Shown piece by piece: positions 1 through 8,245 of a stretch of 15,922 nt of DNA. This DNA comes from a bacterium. Lineage in GTDB: Bacteria > Vulcanimicrobiota > Xenobia > RGZZ01. The DNA lies in NCBI GenBank assembly GCA_021782195.1, contig JAJXVI010000005.1:1-15922 (forward strand). The letters are read 5' to 3'. The position numbers and the translations under genes were made by a program. Each line of letters starts with the position of its first letter. Position 1 is the first letter of the stretch. The notes under the pieces are model-generated. The model was not told the DNA's origin. It made no database searches and was given only the letters and a program-made list of their open reading frames with translations.

Positions 1-1
1 T

Positions 2-82
2 GTCGTCGTTGACCTCGGGATTGTGAGGCGGGAAGGATTACGTCTCACGCGCGAAGGGTACGAGGAATCCACGCGTGATTGA
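2..82 (+). CDS. Possible C-terminal end of an upstream gene (partial)
   Basis: One forward frame is open from the left edge to a TGA at 80-82 and encodes 26 residues, starting [15 protein letters not shown]. The composition is plausible for a real protein end, and the stop lies 58 bp before the pgi ATG, as expected for a closely packed operon. No family can be recognised from so short a piece, and a chance open frame is not excluded. Confidence 0.35.
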   Translation, partial: VVVDLGIVRREGLRLTREGYEESTRD

Positions 83-140
83 CAAAATGTCAGGTGGTTG
101 GGGCCAGCCCCGTGCCAGGCCCGCCGGAAAAGGGGTAGAC

Positions 141-1760
141 ATGCCGACACTCACGACCACTGCTCTCTGGGAGCGTTTCAAGGGGTATCTGTTCGACGAT
201 CGCGCGCTTGGTTTTTCGCTGGATCCAAGCCGTATCAATTTCAGTGAAGAATGGCTTGCGGAGATGCAACCCGCCATTGAGCGTGCCCTGGTCGACATGC
301 AGGCCCTGGAGGGGGGGGCAATCGCGAATCCGGACGAGCATCGAATGGTGGGGCATTACTGGTTGCGCGCGCCCGAACTGGCGCCCACCTCGGAATTGCG
401 TGCGGAGATCGAGCAGACAGTTGAACGAATCGGGCAGTTTGCGGCTGACGTACACGAAGGCAGGGTGCGTCCTTCGCATGCAGACCGCTTCCGCAACGTT
501 CTGGTTGTCGGAATCGGGGGATCGGCGCTCGGGCCCGAGTTCGTGTCCGCGGCCTTACGGTATCCTTCCGACCAGATGCGCGCGTATTTCTTCGACAATA
601 CCGACCCTGACGGCATGGCCCGGGTGCTGTTCGAGCTCGGTGCGGGCCTGAAGGAGACCTTGACAGTCGTCATCTCCAAGTCAGGCGGTACCAAGGAGAC
701 GCGCAATGGGCAGTTGCTCGCGAAGTGGGCCTACGAGCAGAGCGGCCTCGAGTTTGCGCCCCACTTCGTGGCGGTTACGGGTGCCGACAGCGAACTCGAC
801 CGAACTGCCATGGCCGAGAACTGGCTTGCCCGTTTTCCGATGTGGGACTGGGTGGGTGGTCGCACGTCCGAACTTTCGGCGGTCGGACTGGTCCCCGCAG
901 CGTTGCAGGGTATCGACATTCGCGCGATGCTTGACGGTGCTCGCCAGATGGACGTTGCCACGCGCGTCATGCAGTGGCGCCGCAATCCTGCTGCCTGGAT
1001 GGCGCTTTTGTGGTACCACGCCACCGAAGGCCGTGGACGCAAGGACATGGTTGTGCTTCCCTACAAGGACCGCCTCGAACTGTTCAGCCGCTATTTGCAG
1101 CAGCTCGTGATGGAGTCGCTGGGGAAGGCTTTTGATCTTGCCGGAAAGGAGGTCCACCAGGGGATTTCGGTGTACGGCAACAAGGGCTCCACCGACCAGC
1201 ACGCGTACGTGCAGCAGCTGCGTGACGGAGTGTTGAACTTTTTTGTGACGTTCATTCGTATCTTGCGTGACGACACGGATCGCCCGGGGATGCCCGGGAC
1301 GTCCTCGGCGGCGCACAGTCGCTTCGAGGTCGAGCCCGGTGTCGTGTGTGGCGACTATCTGGCCGGATTCCAGCTCGGTACGCGTGAGGCGCTCTACGAG
1401 AAAGGGCGGGAATCGATCACCCTGACCTTTGACGTGCTCGATGCCTCGACAGTGGGGAAACTTATCGCGCTCTATGACCGTACGGTAGGCCTCTACGGTT
1501 CGCTCGTCGGGATCAATGCCTACCATCAGCCCGGTGTGGAAGCAGGGAAGAAAGCCGCCGCGGAAGTGCTCTCGGTGCAGCAAGCGCTCCTGGCCGCCCT
1601 GAGTTCGGGTCAGGAGATGGACGCGCTTGAACTGGCCCGTGCCATCGACCGGGAGAGTCAGGTCGAGACGGTCTTCCACGTCTGTCGTCACCTCGCGGTG
1701 AACGGACGTCTGCAATCTTCCGCGGGGATGACGCCGGAATCTCGCTGGCGGATCTGCTAA
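141..1760 (+). CDS. pgi: Glucose-6-phosphate isomerase
   Basis: Interconverts glucose 6-phosphate and fructose 6-phosphate in glycolysis/gluconeogenesis, in the cytosol. The product is 539 aa, normal for the family. Visible motifs are the sugar-phosphate-binding GIGGSALG (residues 124-131), SKSGGTKET (179-187), a version of PGI signature 1 ([12 protein letters not shown]), E325 in [11 protein letters not shown]354 in [10 protein letters not shown], and signature 2 (HQPGVEAGK) ending at K470. The last holds the conserved catalytic-region lysine. The SKSGGT loop resembles cyanobacterial-type enzymes more than the SKTFTT loop of the E. coli type. The ATG at 141 is chosen because AGGGG at 131-135 sits 5 nt upstream. 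An in-frame GTG at 75 would add 22 unlikely residues and overlap the previous frame's stop. The stop codon directly touches the start of the next gene. Confidence 0.95.
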   Translation: MPTLTTTALWERFKGYLFDDRALGFSLDPSRINFSEEWLAEMQPAIERALVDMQALEGGAIANPDEHRMVGHYWLRAPELAPTSELRAEIEQTVERIGQFAADVHEGRVRPSHADRFRNVLVVGIGGSALGPEFVSAALRYPSDQMRAYFFDNTDPDGMARVLFELGAGLKETLTVVISKSGGTKETRNGQLLAKWAYEQSGLEFAPHFVAVTGADSELDRTAMAENWLARFPMWDWVGGRTSELSAVGLVPAALQGIDIRAMLDGARQMDVATRVMQWRRNPAAWMALLWYHATEGRGRKDMVVLPYKDRLELFSRYLQQLVMESLGKAFDLAGKEVHQGISVYGNKGSTDQHAYVQQLRDGVLNFFVTFIRILRDDTDRPGMPGTSSAAHSRFEVEPGVVCGDYLAGFQLGTREALYEKGRESITLTFDVLDASTVGKLIALYDRTVGLYGSLVGINAYHQPGVEAGKKAAAEVLSVQQALLAALSSGQEMDALELARAIDRESQVETVFHVCRHLAVNGRLQSSAGMTPESRWRIC

Positions 1761-4700
1761 GTGCGGTGCGTGCGCTGTCGGAGCGAGGGGGTGGCGGTCA
1801 CAGCGTCCGTGTGTCCGCAGTGCGGCGTTTCGTTTGCTGTATTGCAGGCGGACGTCCTTGAGTCCGGTCACCTGCTGCGGGCCACCTATCGCGTGGAGCA
1901 CGCGATAGGCCACGGCCCGTATGGCCTCACCTATCTTGCAGTGCACGCGTCCGGCGGACATTCCGTCGTCGTCAAGGAGTTCTTTCCTCGCGACCACGCC
2001 CTGCGCCGCTTCGAGTCCGCCGACGTGGTTCCGACGCCCGATCAGCGTGACGTGTTCGTGCGGGGGCGAGACCGCTTCTTGCGCCAGGGTCGACTGCTTG
2101 TGGGGCTCCGCAACCAGAACGTCGTCGCGGTGCAGGATGTGTTCGAGGAGCACGGAACGGCATATCTGGTCATGGAGCGGGTGGAAGGGACTTCCCTGCG
2201 TCACCTCCTCGATACTTGCGGCGAACACGGTCTGGAGGAGGCGCGTGTCGCCCACCTGACCCGGCAACTTGTGCACGCGCTTGACGCAATCCACGAGCGC
2301 GGTCTGCATCACCTTGACGTGTGCCCGGAAAACGTGATGGTGACAGACACTGACCGCGTTGTGCTCATTGATTTTGGCGAGGCCCGCCACGAGTTTTCGA
2401 GATTGAGCACGCAGGCTTGCACGAGCCGATATGCGCCCATGGAAATGTTGTTGGGAGAGTCGCCGGGGCCGGAAACTGATATTTTTGAACTGGGCATGGT
2501 GGTGTACGAGCTGCTGACCCGCACTCCGCCGCCTCGCGCACTGGAGCGACTGTTGCACGCAAGAGACTGGACGCCGTCCGGTGTGCCCTCTCCCTGGGAC
2601 GTGCTTCTCGCGCAAGCGCTGGAGATGAATCGTCATGTGCGCCCTCAACGCGCATTCTGGTGGTGGGAGTCCCGCACGGACGTGACGGAGGCGCGGCCTG
2701 CGTCGCCTCTATCGGAGGACGTGACTGTGGTCGAGGTGCGTGCAGATGGGCGCGGCGAGTACCGCTCCCTGCCTCACGCGCTCGAGTATGCCGAGGACGG
2801 GGCGGTATTGCAACTGGGAGCAGGGCTCCACGCGATAAGCCAGCGCCTGGCCGTGAACCGTTCGGTGGTGATCAGTGGCGGCTCCGCTGAACGCTGTACG
2901 GTCGAATTTTTCTGCGACGGGCCCGGGCTTGTGCTTGACGGACCCGGTACGTGGGTCATTGCGGACGTAACCTTTCGACGCACCACGGCGGCGCTCGGTC
3001 ACGCGGTCGAGGTGCGGGGGGGAACGGTGCGATTTGAGCGCTGTCGCTTCGAGGGGGCTTCGGGACGAAGAGACGGTGCGCTGTCGTGTGGTCTGCGCCT
3101 GCTGGGGCGCACGCGTGCCGTGCTTGACGGCTGCGAGGTCACGGGGAACGCCATCGGGGTCCTGGCGGGCGACTGCGCGCAGGTTTCGCTGGACGTGTGC
3201 AGATTCACCAACAACTCGGAAGCGGGCCTGCGCGTGGAAGGATACGTGCAGGGTGTGGTGCGTGGCAACACATTCGGCGGTACCGCTCGAGCAGGCATTC
3301 TGGTGGCTGACCAGGCGCGTCCGATCATCGAGGCCAATCACTGCGGCGGCCACGAGCTTGCTGGAATCCTGTATGTCGGTCACGCGGGGGGGCGTGCCTG
3401 GTACAACGACTGCGTCGACAATCGAGGGGACGGCATGCGCGTGGAGGACTGGGCTACGCCGCAGCTTGATGCCAATCGTGGTTCTCACAATGGGGGCAGT
3501 GGCATCGTCTGCGCCGGACGTGCGGGAGGACGCACCCGCGCGAACGAGTGCAGCGATAATGGAGACTGCGGGATTCGGGCAGTGGAGCGTGCGAGTCCTT
3601 TGCTCGAGGAGAATCTCTGCGAGCGAAACGCCCACCACGGCATCGGGTTTGAGGACCAGACCGATGGCGAGTGTCGGATGAACACGACCCTTTCCAATCG
3701 GATCGCCGGGCTGTTCATGAAAGGGGAAGCACGCGTGACGTATGCGGAGAACGTTTCGCGTGACAATGGAGAGAACGGCATCGGTGTGGAGGGGGCGGCG
3801 CACGGCGTGATACGCGGCAATCGCGTCACGGAGAACAACGGCAACGGGATTGCGGTCAGCGACGAGGCCAGCCCCCTGATCGAGGGCAACGAGGTTGCGC
3901 GCAACGCGATGGCCGGCGTGCTCGTGCACGGCAAGGGAAGGCCCCGTCTCGTGCGCAACCGGCTCACGCGCAACCTGTATGGGGTGTATGTGGGCCAGGA
4001 AGCTTCCCCACGCGCCGAGGGGAATACCTGCAACGACAACCGCGCGTCCGGCATTGCGTTGTTTGGCCGCTCGGGGGGCTACTTCTGGGAAAATGAGATG
4101 GTCGGAAACGTGCACGGGATCTACGTTGACGATCACGCGACGCCGACTGTTGAGGGAAATCGACTGACAGGGAACAGTGACTCGGGCGGTGCGTGGTTCG
4201 GTTCGAGCGGGGGTGAGGCGAACCACAACGAGGTGAAGGCCAACGAAGGGTACGGTCTGTGTGTCTGCGATGGCGCGACCCCGCGCCTCATCGGGAATCG
4301 ATCGACCCACAACCGAAACTGTGGTCTGCACTACGAAGGTGAGGCCGGGGGACTCGCACGGAGAAATGAACTGGTGGGAAACGCGCGGCACGGTATCCAG
4401 GTTGTGGCCAAGGCGCAGCCCGCACTGGAAGAGAACAAGTGCACGGACAACCGCGGTGCCGGCATGTCGTGGGGTGGGAGCGCGCGGGGCTACGTGCACG
4501 GCAACCTGTGCGCGCGTAACGAGGATAGCGGGGTGCGGGTGAGCGACGAGGCGCGTCCAACCTTGCAGGAAAACCGCCTCGTCGAAAACGGGGGATGCGG
4601 ACTTGCTTACTTGAGCCAGGCCGGAGGAACGGCCCGTGCGAACGTGATGACCACCAATGAAGGTCACGGGATCGGTGTGCGTGACCGCGCCCATCCGCGG

Positions 4701-5177
4701 TTGCACGACAACGTGTGCGAGGCCAACCGCGGCAGTGGTCTGGCCTGGCAGGGGCGGTCCACGGGGCATGCGCGTGGAAACCGTTGCCGCTTCAATGACG
4801 TGTTCGGCATCTCGGTGACGGAAGACGCCACTCCCCACCTCGTGGAGAATCCATGCTCCTTCAACCTGGAAGGAGACCAGTTGTCCGGGACCGCCGAGGA
4901 GGTCGCAGCTGCATCAGGGGGAGGGTGGGAGGCGGTTGAAGTCCCCGCGGAGACCCACTGGCGCCTTCCCGATGAGGATGACTGGGGACTCGACGAGAGC
5001 ATGCTTGCGCCTGAGACTGGCAGGGTTCGGGACCGCCAGCCATCGGCCGGCGCCGGTTCAACCGTGGTGCCTGCGAGCGGAAAGGAGCAGGGCCTGTCCG
5101 AAGGAGACGCTTCTCCCGCTTCTCCCGCTTCGGATGCTGACGGTTCAGAGGAAGCACGGATCAGGGAACGCGGGTAG
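1761..5177 (+). CDS. Zinc-ribbon / Ser-Thr kinase-like / right-handed beta-helix fusion protein
   Basis: A 1138-aa protein with three visible parts. Residues 3-21 form a CxxC...CxxC zinc ribbon (C3, C6, C18, C21). Residues about 43-300 are a Hanks-type kinase fold: glycine loop GHGPYG (50-55), K72 in VVVKEFFP, catalytic-loop HLDVCPEN (D186, N191), DFG at 204-206 and APME in place of APE. Two usual positions differ: the alpha-C glutamate is Gln (Q109 in FLRQGR), and the HRDxK lysine is Cys (C188). Activity is therefore uncertain and it may be a pseudokinase. From about residue 325 a pectin-lyase-like beta-helix starts (ADGRGEYRSLPHAL), followed by about 25 coils of 23 residues (466-1038), each beginning G-(I/V/L) and carrying a conserved Asn. 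The tail (1039-1138) is acidic and Pro/Ser/Ala-rich. There is no signal peptide or membrane segment, so it is probably cytosolic. The GTG start follows the pgi stop with no gap, with GGCGGA 8 nt upstream, so the two genes are probably co-transcribed. The substrate is unknown. Confidence 0.85.
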   Translation: MRCVRCRSEGVAVTASVCPQCGVSFAVLQADVLESGHLLRATYRVEHAIGHGPYGLTYLAVHASGGHSVVVKEFFPRDHALRRFESADVVPTPDQRDVFVRGRDRFLRQGRLLVGLRNQNVVAVQDVFEEHGTAYLVMERVEGTSLRHLLDTCGEHGLEEARVAHLTRQLVHALDAIHERGLHHLDVCPENVMVTDTDRVVLIDFGEARHEFSRLSTQACTSRYAPMEMLLGESPGPETDIFELGMVVYELLTRTPPPRALERLLHARDWTPSGVPSPWDVLLAQALEMNRHVRPQRAFWWWESRTDVTEARPASPLSEDVTVVEVRADGRGEYRSLPHALEYAEDGAVLQLGAGLHAISQRLAVNRSVVISGGSAERCTVEFFCDGPGLVLDGPGTWVIADVTFRRTTAALGHAVEVRGGTVRFERCRFEGASGRRDGALSCGLRLLGRTRAVLDGCEVTGNAIGVLAGDCAQVSLDVCRFTNNSEAGLRVEGYVQGVVRGNTFGGTARAGILVADQARPIIEANHCGGHELAGILYVGHAGGRAWYNDCVDNRGDGMRVEDWATPQLDANRGSHNGGSGIVCAGRAGGRTRANECSDNGDCGIRAVERASPLLEENLCERNAHHGIGFEDQTDGECRMNTTLSNRIAGLFMKGEARVTYAENVSRDNGENGIGVEGAAHGVIRGNRVTENNGNGIAVSDEASPLIEGNEVARNAMAGVLVHGKGRPRLVRNRLTRNLYGVYVGQEASPRAEGNTCNDNRASGIALFGRSGGYFWENEMVGNVHGIYVDDHATPTVEGNRLTGNSDSGGAWFGSSGGEANHNEVKANEGYGLCVCDGATPRLIGNRSTHNRNCGLHYEGEAGGLARRNELVGNARHGIQVVAKAQPALEENKCTDNRGAGMSWGGSARGYVHGNLCARNEDSGVRVSDEARPTLQENRLVENGGCGLAYLSQAGGTARANVMTTNEGHGIGVRDRAHPRLHDNVCEANRGSGLAWQGRSTGHARGNRCRFNDVFGISVTEDATPHLVENPCSFNLEGDQLSGTAEEVAAASGGGWEAVEVPAETHWRLPDEDDWGLDESMLAPETGRVRDRQPSAGAGSTVVPASGKEQGLSEGDASPASPASDADGSEEARIRERG
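3156..4874 (+). repeat. Coding repeat: about 25 beta-helix coils with two-coil alternation
   Basis: Within the kinase fusion, residues 466-1038 divide into about 25 units of 23 residues (two are 22). Units alternate between a P-type, with A-(S/T/R)-P-x-(L/I)-E-x-N in the middle, and a G-type, with A-G-G-x-A-x-x-N. The super-period is therefore 46 residues (138 bp). The alternation holds from the third coil to the last, with a deviating unit near 3919-3984 (GRPRLVRN where a G-type is expected) that does not shift the phase. The DNA itself is diverged, so this is an old protein-level repeat and not a recent tandem expansion. Confidence 0.8.
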
Positions 5178-5211
5178 ATGTGCGACCGAGTTGCTCGCGT
5201 CGAGCGTTCCC

Positions 5212-5247
5212 GCAGGCTGTCGTTTGCCTTTGCGCGCGCCTGCTTTT
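5212..5247 (+). terminator. Weak candidate terminator after the kinase gene
   Basis: GCAGGC (5212-5217) can pair with GCCTGC (5238-5243), and TTTT follows. The loop is long (20 nt) and the T-run short. The position, 35 bp past the kinase stop and inside the 171-bp gap between convergent genes, is right for a terminator. I see nothing else in this gap. Confidence 0.3.
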
Positions 5248-5348
5248 GTCTCAAACCGCCTCGCACGACCCCCCGGCCTTCCATCAGCCTCGTTATCACC
5301 CCATCCCTGCTCGGGAATCCCATTGCGCCGTGCGTTTCCAGCGCCGGC

Positions 5349-7187
5349 CTACATCGAGATTGCGCCCCTGCGGAATGAACTCTCGCGGATGTGCACGTTC
5401 ACGAGAACCGGAATCTTCTGTGAAGCCAGCCTCCGAGCCTCGGTCAGTGTCGAGGAGATGTCCCCGGGGCGCTCAATCAGCAGGCCTCTTCCGCCGTACC
5501 CTTCCGCGACGAGGTGGTACGCGGTGCGACGGAGCGTCGTGCCCACGGCATCGTGCAGCACGGCGACCTGCTCCCGAGCGATCTGGGCCCACGATGCGTT
5601 CAATCCCACGACGGCGATGACCGACACCCCGTGCCGAACAAAGGTGTCGAACTCGGCCAGTGACCAGGCGGCTGCTCCGTCGCCGTAGAGCAGCCAGACT
5701 TCGGCTGACGGGCGACACAACCCGGCCGCAAGTGCAAATCCCCCTCCGACCCCGAGGGTGCCAAACACCCCGGGATCCAGCCACGACAGCGGTCGGCGGG
5801 GGCGTAGAACGTACGAAGCGATGGCGGCAAAGTCTCCACCATCCACCACGACGACGCTGTCCGGACTCATCTGGGAATCGATGTGGCGACACAACAGGAG
5901 AGGATTCACCCCGTCCCCGCCGTCTGCGCCATCGGCCGACAGTTCAGCGTTCTCGCAGCTTTGTGCTGCGATCTCGTTTTCGCGGGCCTGTTCGGCGGTC
6001 CTCAGACGTTCCAGCCACGAATGATACGGCCGGAGGCTCTCGGATGCCTTTCGGCTGGACGGCTCCTGGCGGGTCACCCAGGCGCCGAGGTCTTGCAGAA
6101 AGCGACCCGGGTCGGCCTGAACGGCGAGGGCGGGTTTACGGTTTCGGACGAGAGCGTCGGCCTTCTTTCCGACCGTGACGACCCTCGCGCGAGGTGAGAT
6201 GTGGCGGCCGTATCCGATGCGAAAGTCGAACGGCATGCCAGCGAGAATCACGAGGTCGGCATCTCGAAGCGCTTCGCGTCTCTGATGGCGGAAGTTCAGC
6301 GTCTTCGGAGGTATCACGAGTGGTTCCGTGAACTCGAGTGGAGAATCGGCGATCGTGCCACCGGATGTCGGAGATGAGGGTGGGGCCATCAATCCTCGCG
6401 CCATTCCAGCCAGAAACACCGGAACGCCGAGGGTTTCCAGCGCCGTGCGCACCTGTGCGACCTCTCGAGCCAGTGCGACGGTTTCGCTACCGGCGACAAT
6501 CACAGGGCGTTGAGCGTGCCGCAGCCAGGATGCCGTGCGCCGGACGTCCGCCGCGTGCGGCTCGAGGACGGGGACCGCGCGCACGGCGCGCGCCGGTGCT
6601 GCCCCCGCGAATATGCGGCGGACGTGGCGACTGAAGTACAGGCGGAGCAGCGGATTGCCAGCTTCCTTGCGGTACCACGATGCGACCACTTCCTCCGGGT
6701 ACAGCAGGTCGACGGGACACTCCACGAACGTGGGCCCGGGCACGCCGCTTCTGCTTCGGAAGAGGGCTTCTTCAACCGCACTTCCGAGCGCTCGCAAGGT
6801 TCGGGTGCTGACGGCGCTCTTCACCAGCGGGCGCATCAGGGCGATCTGGTCGATATCCTGGAGAGCCCCTTTTCCCGCGAGCATCGTTGCGGTGGCTCCC
6901 CCCAGGAGAAGCACAGGGGAGTGTGCCATCGTGGCGTTCTGGATCGCGGTGGTCGTGTTGGTGACGCCCGGACCAGCCGTCACTGCGGCGACACCGACTC
7001 CCCCCGTGAGGCGTGCAACCGCGTCGGCGGCAAAAACCGCAGTGGCCTCGTCACGCACGTCCACGACACGAATGCCCGCTTGCTTACATGCGACGAGGAT
7101 TGGCGAGATGTGCCCTCCGCAGAGGGTAAACAGAAACCGAACCTCGTGTTGCGCCAGGGTTCGTGCGATGATCGTAGCGCCATCCAT
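5349..7187 (-). CDS. Thiamine-diphosphate enzyme of the ILVBL/HACL2 (acetolactate-synthase-like) type
   Basis: A 612-aa member of the ThDP-dependent acetolactate synthase/2-hydroxyacyl-CoA lyase superfamily. The N-terminal pyrimidine-binding domain has the conserved Glu at E47 ([13 protein letters not shown]), followed by GPGVTNT. A central Rossmann-like domain contains [16 protein letters not shown]. The C-terminal pyrophosphate-binding domain carries GDG at 502-504 with N530. From memory, several stretches match human ILVBL/HACL2 almost word for word ([33 protein letters not shown]), much closer than to IlvB proper. Human HACL2 cleaves 2-hydroxyacyl-CoA, so a lyase role in fatty-acid alpha-oxidation or C1 metabolism is more likely than branched-chain amino acid synthesis. 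No ilvN-like regulatory subunit lies nearby. The N-terminal membrane anchor of the animal protein is absent. There is a Pro/Ser-rich insertion after GMARGLMA relative to the human protein. The ATG at 7187 lacks a strong adjacent SD. It lies 46 bp downstream of the PilZ gene, same strand, probably one operon. Confidence 0.85.
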   Translation of the reverse strand: MDGATIIARTLAQHEVRFLFTLCGGHISPILVACKQAGIRVVDVRDEATAVFAADAVARLTGGVGVAAVTAGPGVTNTTTAIQNATMAHSPVLLLGGATATMLAGKGALQDIDQIALMRPLVKSAVSTRTLRALGSAVEEALFRSRSGVPGPTFVECPVDLLYPEEVVASWYRKEAGNPLLRLYFSRHVRRIFAGAAPARAVRAVPVLEPHAADVRRTASWLRHAQRPVIVAGSETVALAREVAQVRTALETLGVPVFLAGMARGLMAPPSSPTSGGTIADSPLEFTEPLVIPPKTLNFRHQRREALRDADLVILAGMPFDFRIGYGRHISPRARVVTVGKKADALVRNRKPALAVQADPGRFLQDLGAWVTRQEPSSRKASESLRPYHSWLERLRTAEQARENEIAAQSCENAELSADGADGGDGVNPLLLCRHIDSQMSPDSVVVVDGGDFAAIASYVLRPRRPLSWLDPGVFGTLGVGGGFALAAGLCRPSAEVWLLYGDGAAAWSLAEFDTFVRHGVSVIAVVGLNASWAQIAREQVAVLHDAVGTTLRRTAYHLVAEGYGGRGLLIERPGDISSTLTEARRLASQKIPVLVNVHIRESSFRRGAISM

Positions 7188-7199
7188 ACCGGCATCGAT

Positions 7200-7228
7200 T
7201 CAAACAGGAAGGAGCATCTCCCTCCTGT
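7200..7228 (-). promoter_or_regulatory. Intergenic hairpin with embedded SD and five-codon mini-ORF
   Basis: On the minus strand, ACAGGAGGGA (7228-7219) pairs with TCCTTCCTGT (7213-7204) over ten positions with one mismatch, leaving a 5-nt loop. The left arm holds AGGAGG, and an ATG at 7217-7215 starts a mini-ORF reading MLLPV with its TGA at 7202-7200, 12 nt before the ATG of the ILVBL-like gene. It could be a leader peptide or translational control element, or simply a weak intercistronic terminator or mRNA-stabilising hairpin. Only a TTT follows it. Confidence 0.4.
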
Positions 7229-7233
7229 GCGCG

Positions 7234-8004
7234 TCAGAGACGGGTTGTGCGACGGGGAATGCGTGTACGCCACTGCCCCAGAAGCTCTGTCAGAAGCGAC
7301 TCGAGTTCCTGGCGTTCCCCGTCTGACAGGGTATCGAACCGAAGTCCGAGCTTCCACGGCATTGGAGATGGGCCCGGGCGGCGTACGATGATGGCGGGAA
7401 GGCACAGGGAGGGCTTCACGATCTGTAGCTGGACGGAGGAGTTGAGCGGGGCATAGGTTGCACCTTCAAAGAGCGCTCCGCCTGCGCTCAGATCGAGGAT
7501 CCTCCCGGGACGAAACGGTTTGCTTTCGTCGCCCGCCAGTTGTGCCATGCGCAGTCCGGCCTCGAGGTCGGTGGCGACGCGGATCTGCTTGCGGTCGTCG
7601 GCGAGCCGGGCCGCATTGTGCAGTCGGCGTAAAATCATGAGGACCCACGAAGCGGCGAGGGTGTGCGGTTCGTCATCGAAGAGAATTCCGGCGTGGAACG
7701 CATCTCCAACGCGGTGGACCCACGTGACCCTTCCCCGCACCGTACTGATGGCGCAGTTTGTACGCAGCCTCCCGACATACCGGATGCTTACCGTGGTATT
7801 GACAGTCACGGCGACCGGTACTTCCAGGCGCACTCCTCCGTCGCTCACATCGATGATGTCAACGCAGACGCGTGCCGATCCGATTACGCATTCTGCGGGG
7901 AGACTGCATTGGAGGCGAACGGACTGTCTCCTCTGCACCTCGACGCTGGTCGACGGCACGTGCGGAGCGTATCCAAAGAGTCTTCCCACAAGTTGGAGAA
8001 GCAT
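7234..8004 (-). CDS. Tandem PilZ-domain protein (predicted c-di-GMP receptor)
   Basis: 256 aa with two PilZ domains and nothing else apparent. Domain 1 has RxxxR as RQSVR (26-30) and D/NxSxxG as DVSDGG (52-57), and ends near AGILFDDE. Domain 2 has RKQIR (138-142) and DLSAGG (171-176), and ends near [13 protein letters not shown]. Both c-di-GMP-binding motif pairs are intact, so both domains should bind the nucleotide. PilZ proteins act as cytosolic adaptors that control motility, polysaccharide export or enzymes. There is no signal peptide. The first ~14 residues ([14 protein letters not shown]) are a short hydrophobic N-terminus. The start is uncertain: ATG at 8004 has GAGG 12 nt upstream, while an in-frame TTG at 8016 would directly touch that GAGG. 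It is the first gene of a minus-strand pair with the ILVBL-like gene and is divergent from the small gene at 8246. Confidence 0.85.
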   Translation of the reverse strand: MLLQLVGRLFGYAPHVPSTSVEVQRRQSVRLQCSLPAECVIGSARVCVDIIDVSDGGVRLEVPVAVTVNTTVSIRYVGRLRTNCAISTVRGRVTWVHRVGDAFHAGILFDDEPHTLAASWVLMILRRLHNAARLADDRKQIRVATDLEAGLRMAQLAGDESKPFRPGRILDLSAGGALFEGATYAPLNSSVQLQIVKPSLCLPAIIVRRPGPSPMPWKLGLRFDTLSDGERQELESLLTELLGQWRTRIPRRTTRL

Positions 8005-8106
8005 CAGTCTAGACAACCTCGGTCCCCGATGTGTGTCGGTCGCTCAGGTGTTTCTCTTTTGCCCGAACGGCGGCTTTGCGAACGTGGCTTTCCTTCCTTT
8101 CATCGG

Positions 8107-8144
8107 CCCGGGTGAGCTTTTGTTCACTGTGAGCTATGCCCGGG
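8107..8144. promoter_or_regulatory. Candidate operator region between divergent genes
   Basis: The 241-bp divergent gap contains a direct repeat GTGAGCT at 8112-8118 and 8129-8135, 17 bp start to start. It is bracketed by two CCCGGG palindromes (8107-8112 and 8139-8144) that can pair with one another. The block ends just upstream of the -35 box at 8151. Such spacing fits a DNA-binding regulator, but no known operator consensus is recognised. I found no convincing promoter for the leftward PilZ gene. Confidence 0.25.
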
Positions 8145-8150
8145 GGCCGG

Positions 8151-8179
8151 TTGACTTGTTTCGGGGAGCGACTTAGAAT
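8151..8179 (+). promoter_or_regulatory. Sigma-70-type promoter for the 8246 gene
   Basis: TTGACT (8151-8156) and TAGAAT (8174-8179) are separated by exactly 17 bp, near the sigma-70 consensus TTGACA/TATAAT. Transcription would begin near 8186, about 60 nt before the TTG start at 8246. This is the clearest promoter in the window and could serve the whole rightward thpR-recA cluster. Confidence 0.6.
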
Positions 8180-8245
8180 AGATGAACATGGCCTTCTCCC
8201 AGTGCCCTTGCGCTGACAGGCCCAATCCACAAAGGAGCTTCAACG

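Noticed and set aside
681..2648. 655-residue open frame on the minus strand across pgi and the kinase start
   Set aside because: It lies opposite two well-supported genes, has a His/Arg-rich composition without any domain, and arises from GC-rich codon use.
2709..4838. 709-residue minus-strand open frame opposite the beta-helix
   Set aside because: It mirrors the repeated coils of the sense protein; the repeat keeps the antisense frame free of stops. No motif or start signal.
4936..5688. 250-residue plus-strand open frame bridging the convergent gap
   Set aside because: It overlaps the kinase gene end and the ILVBL-like gene end in other frames, with no recognisable domain.
6510..7391. 293-residue plus-strand open frame
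   Set aside because: Antisense to the clear ThDP enzyme and to the PilZ gene end; no family features.
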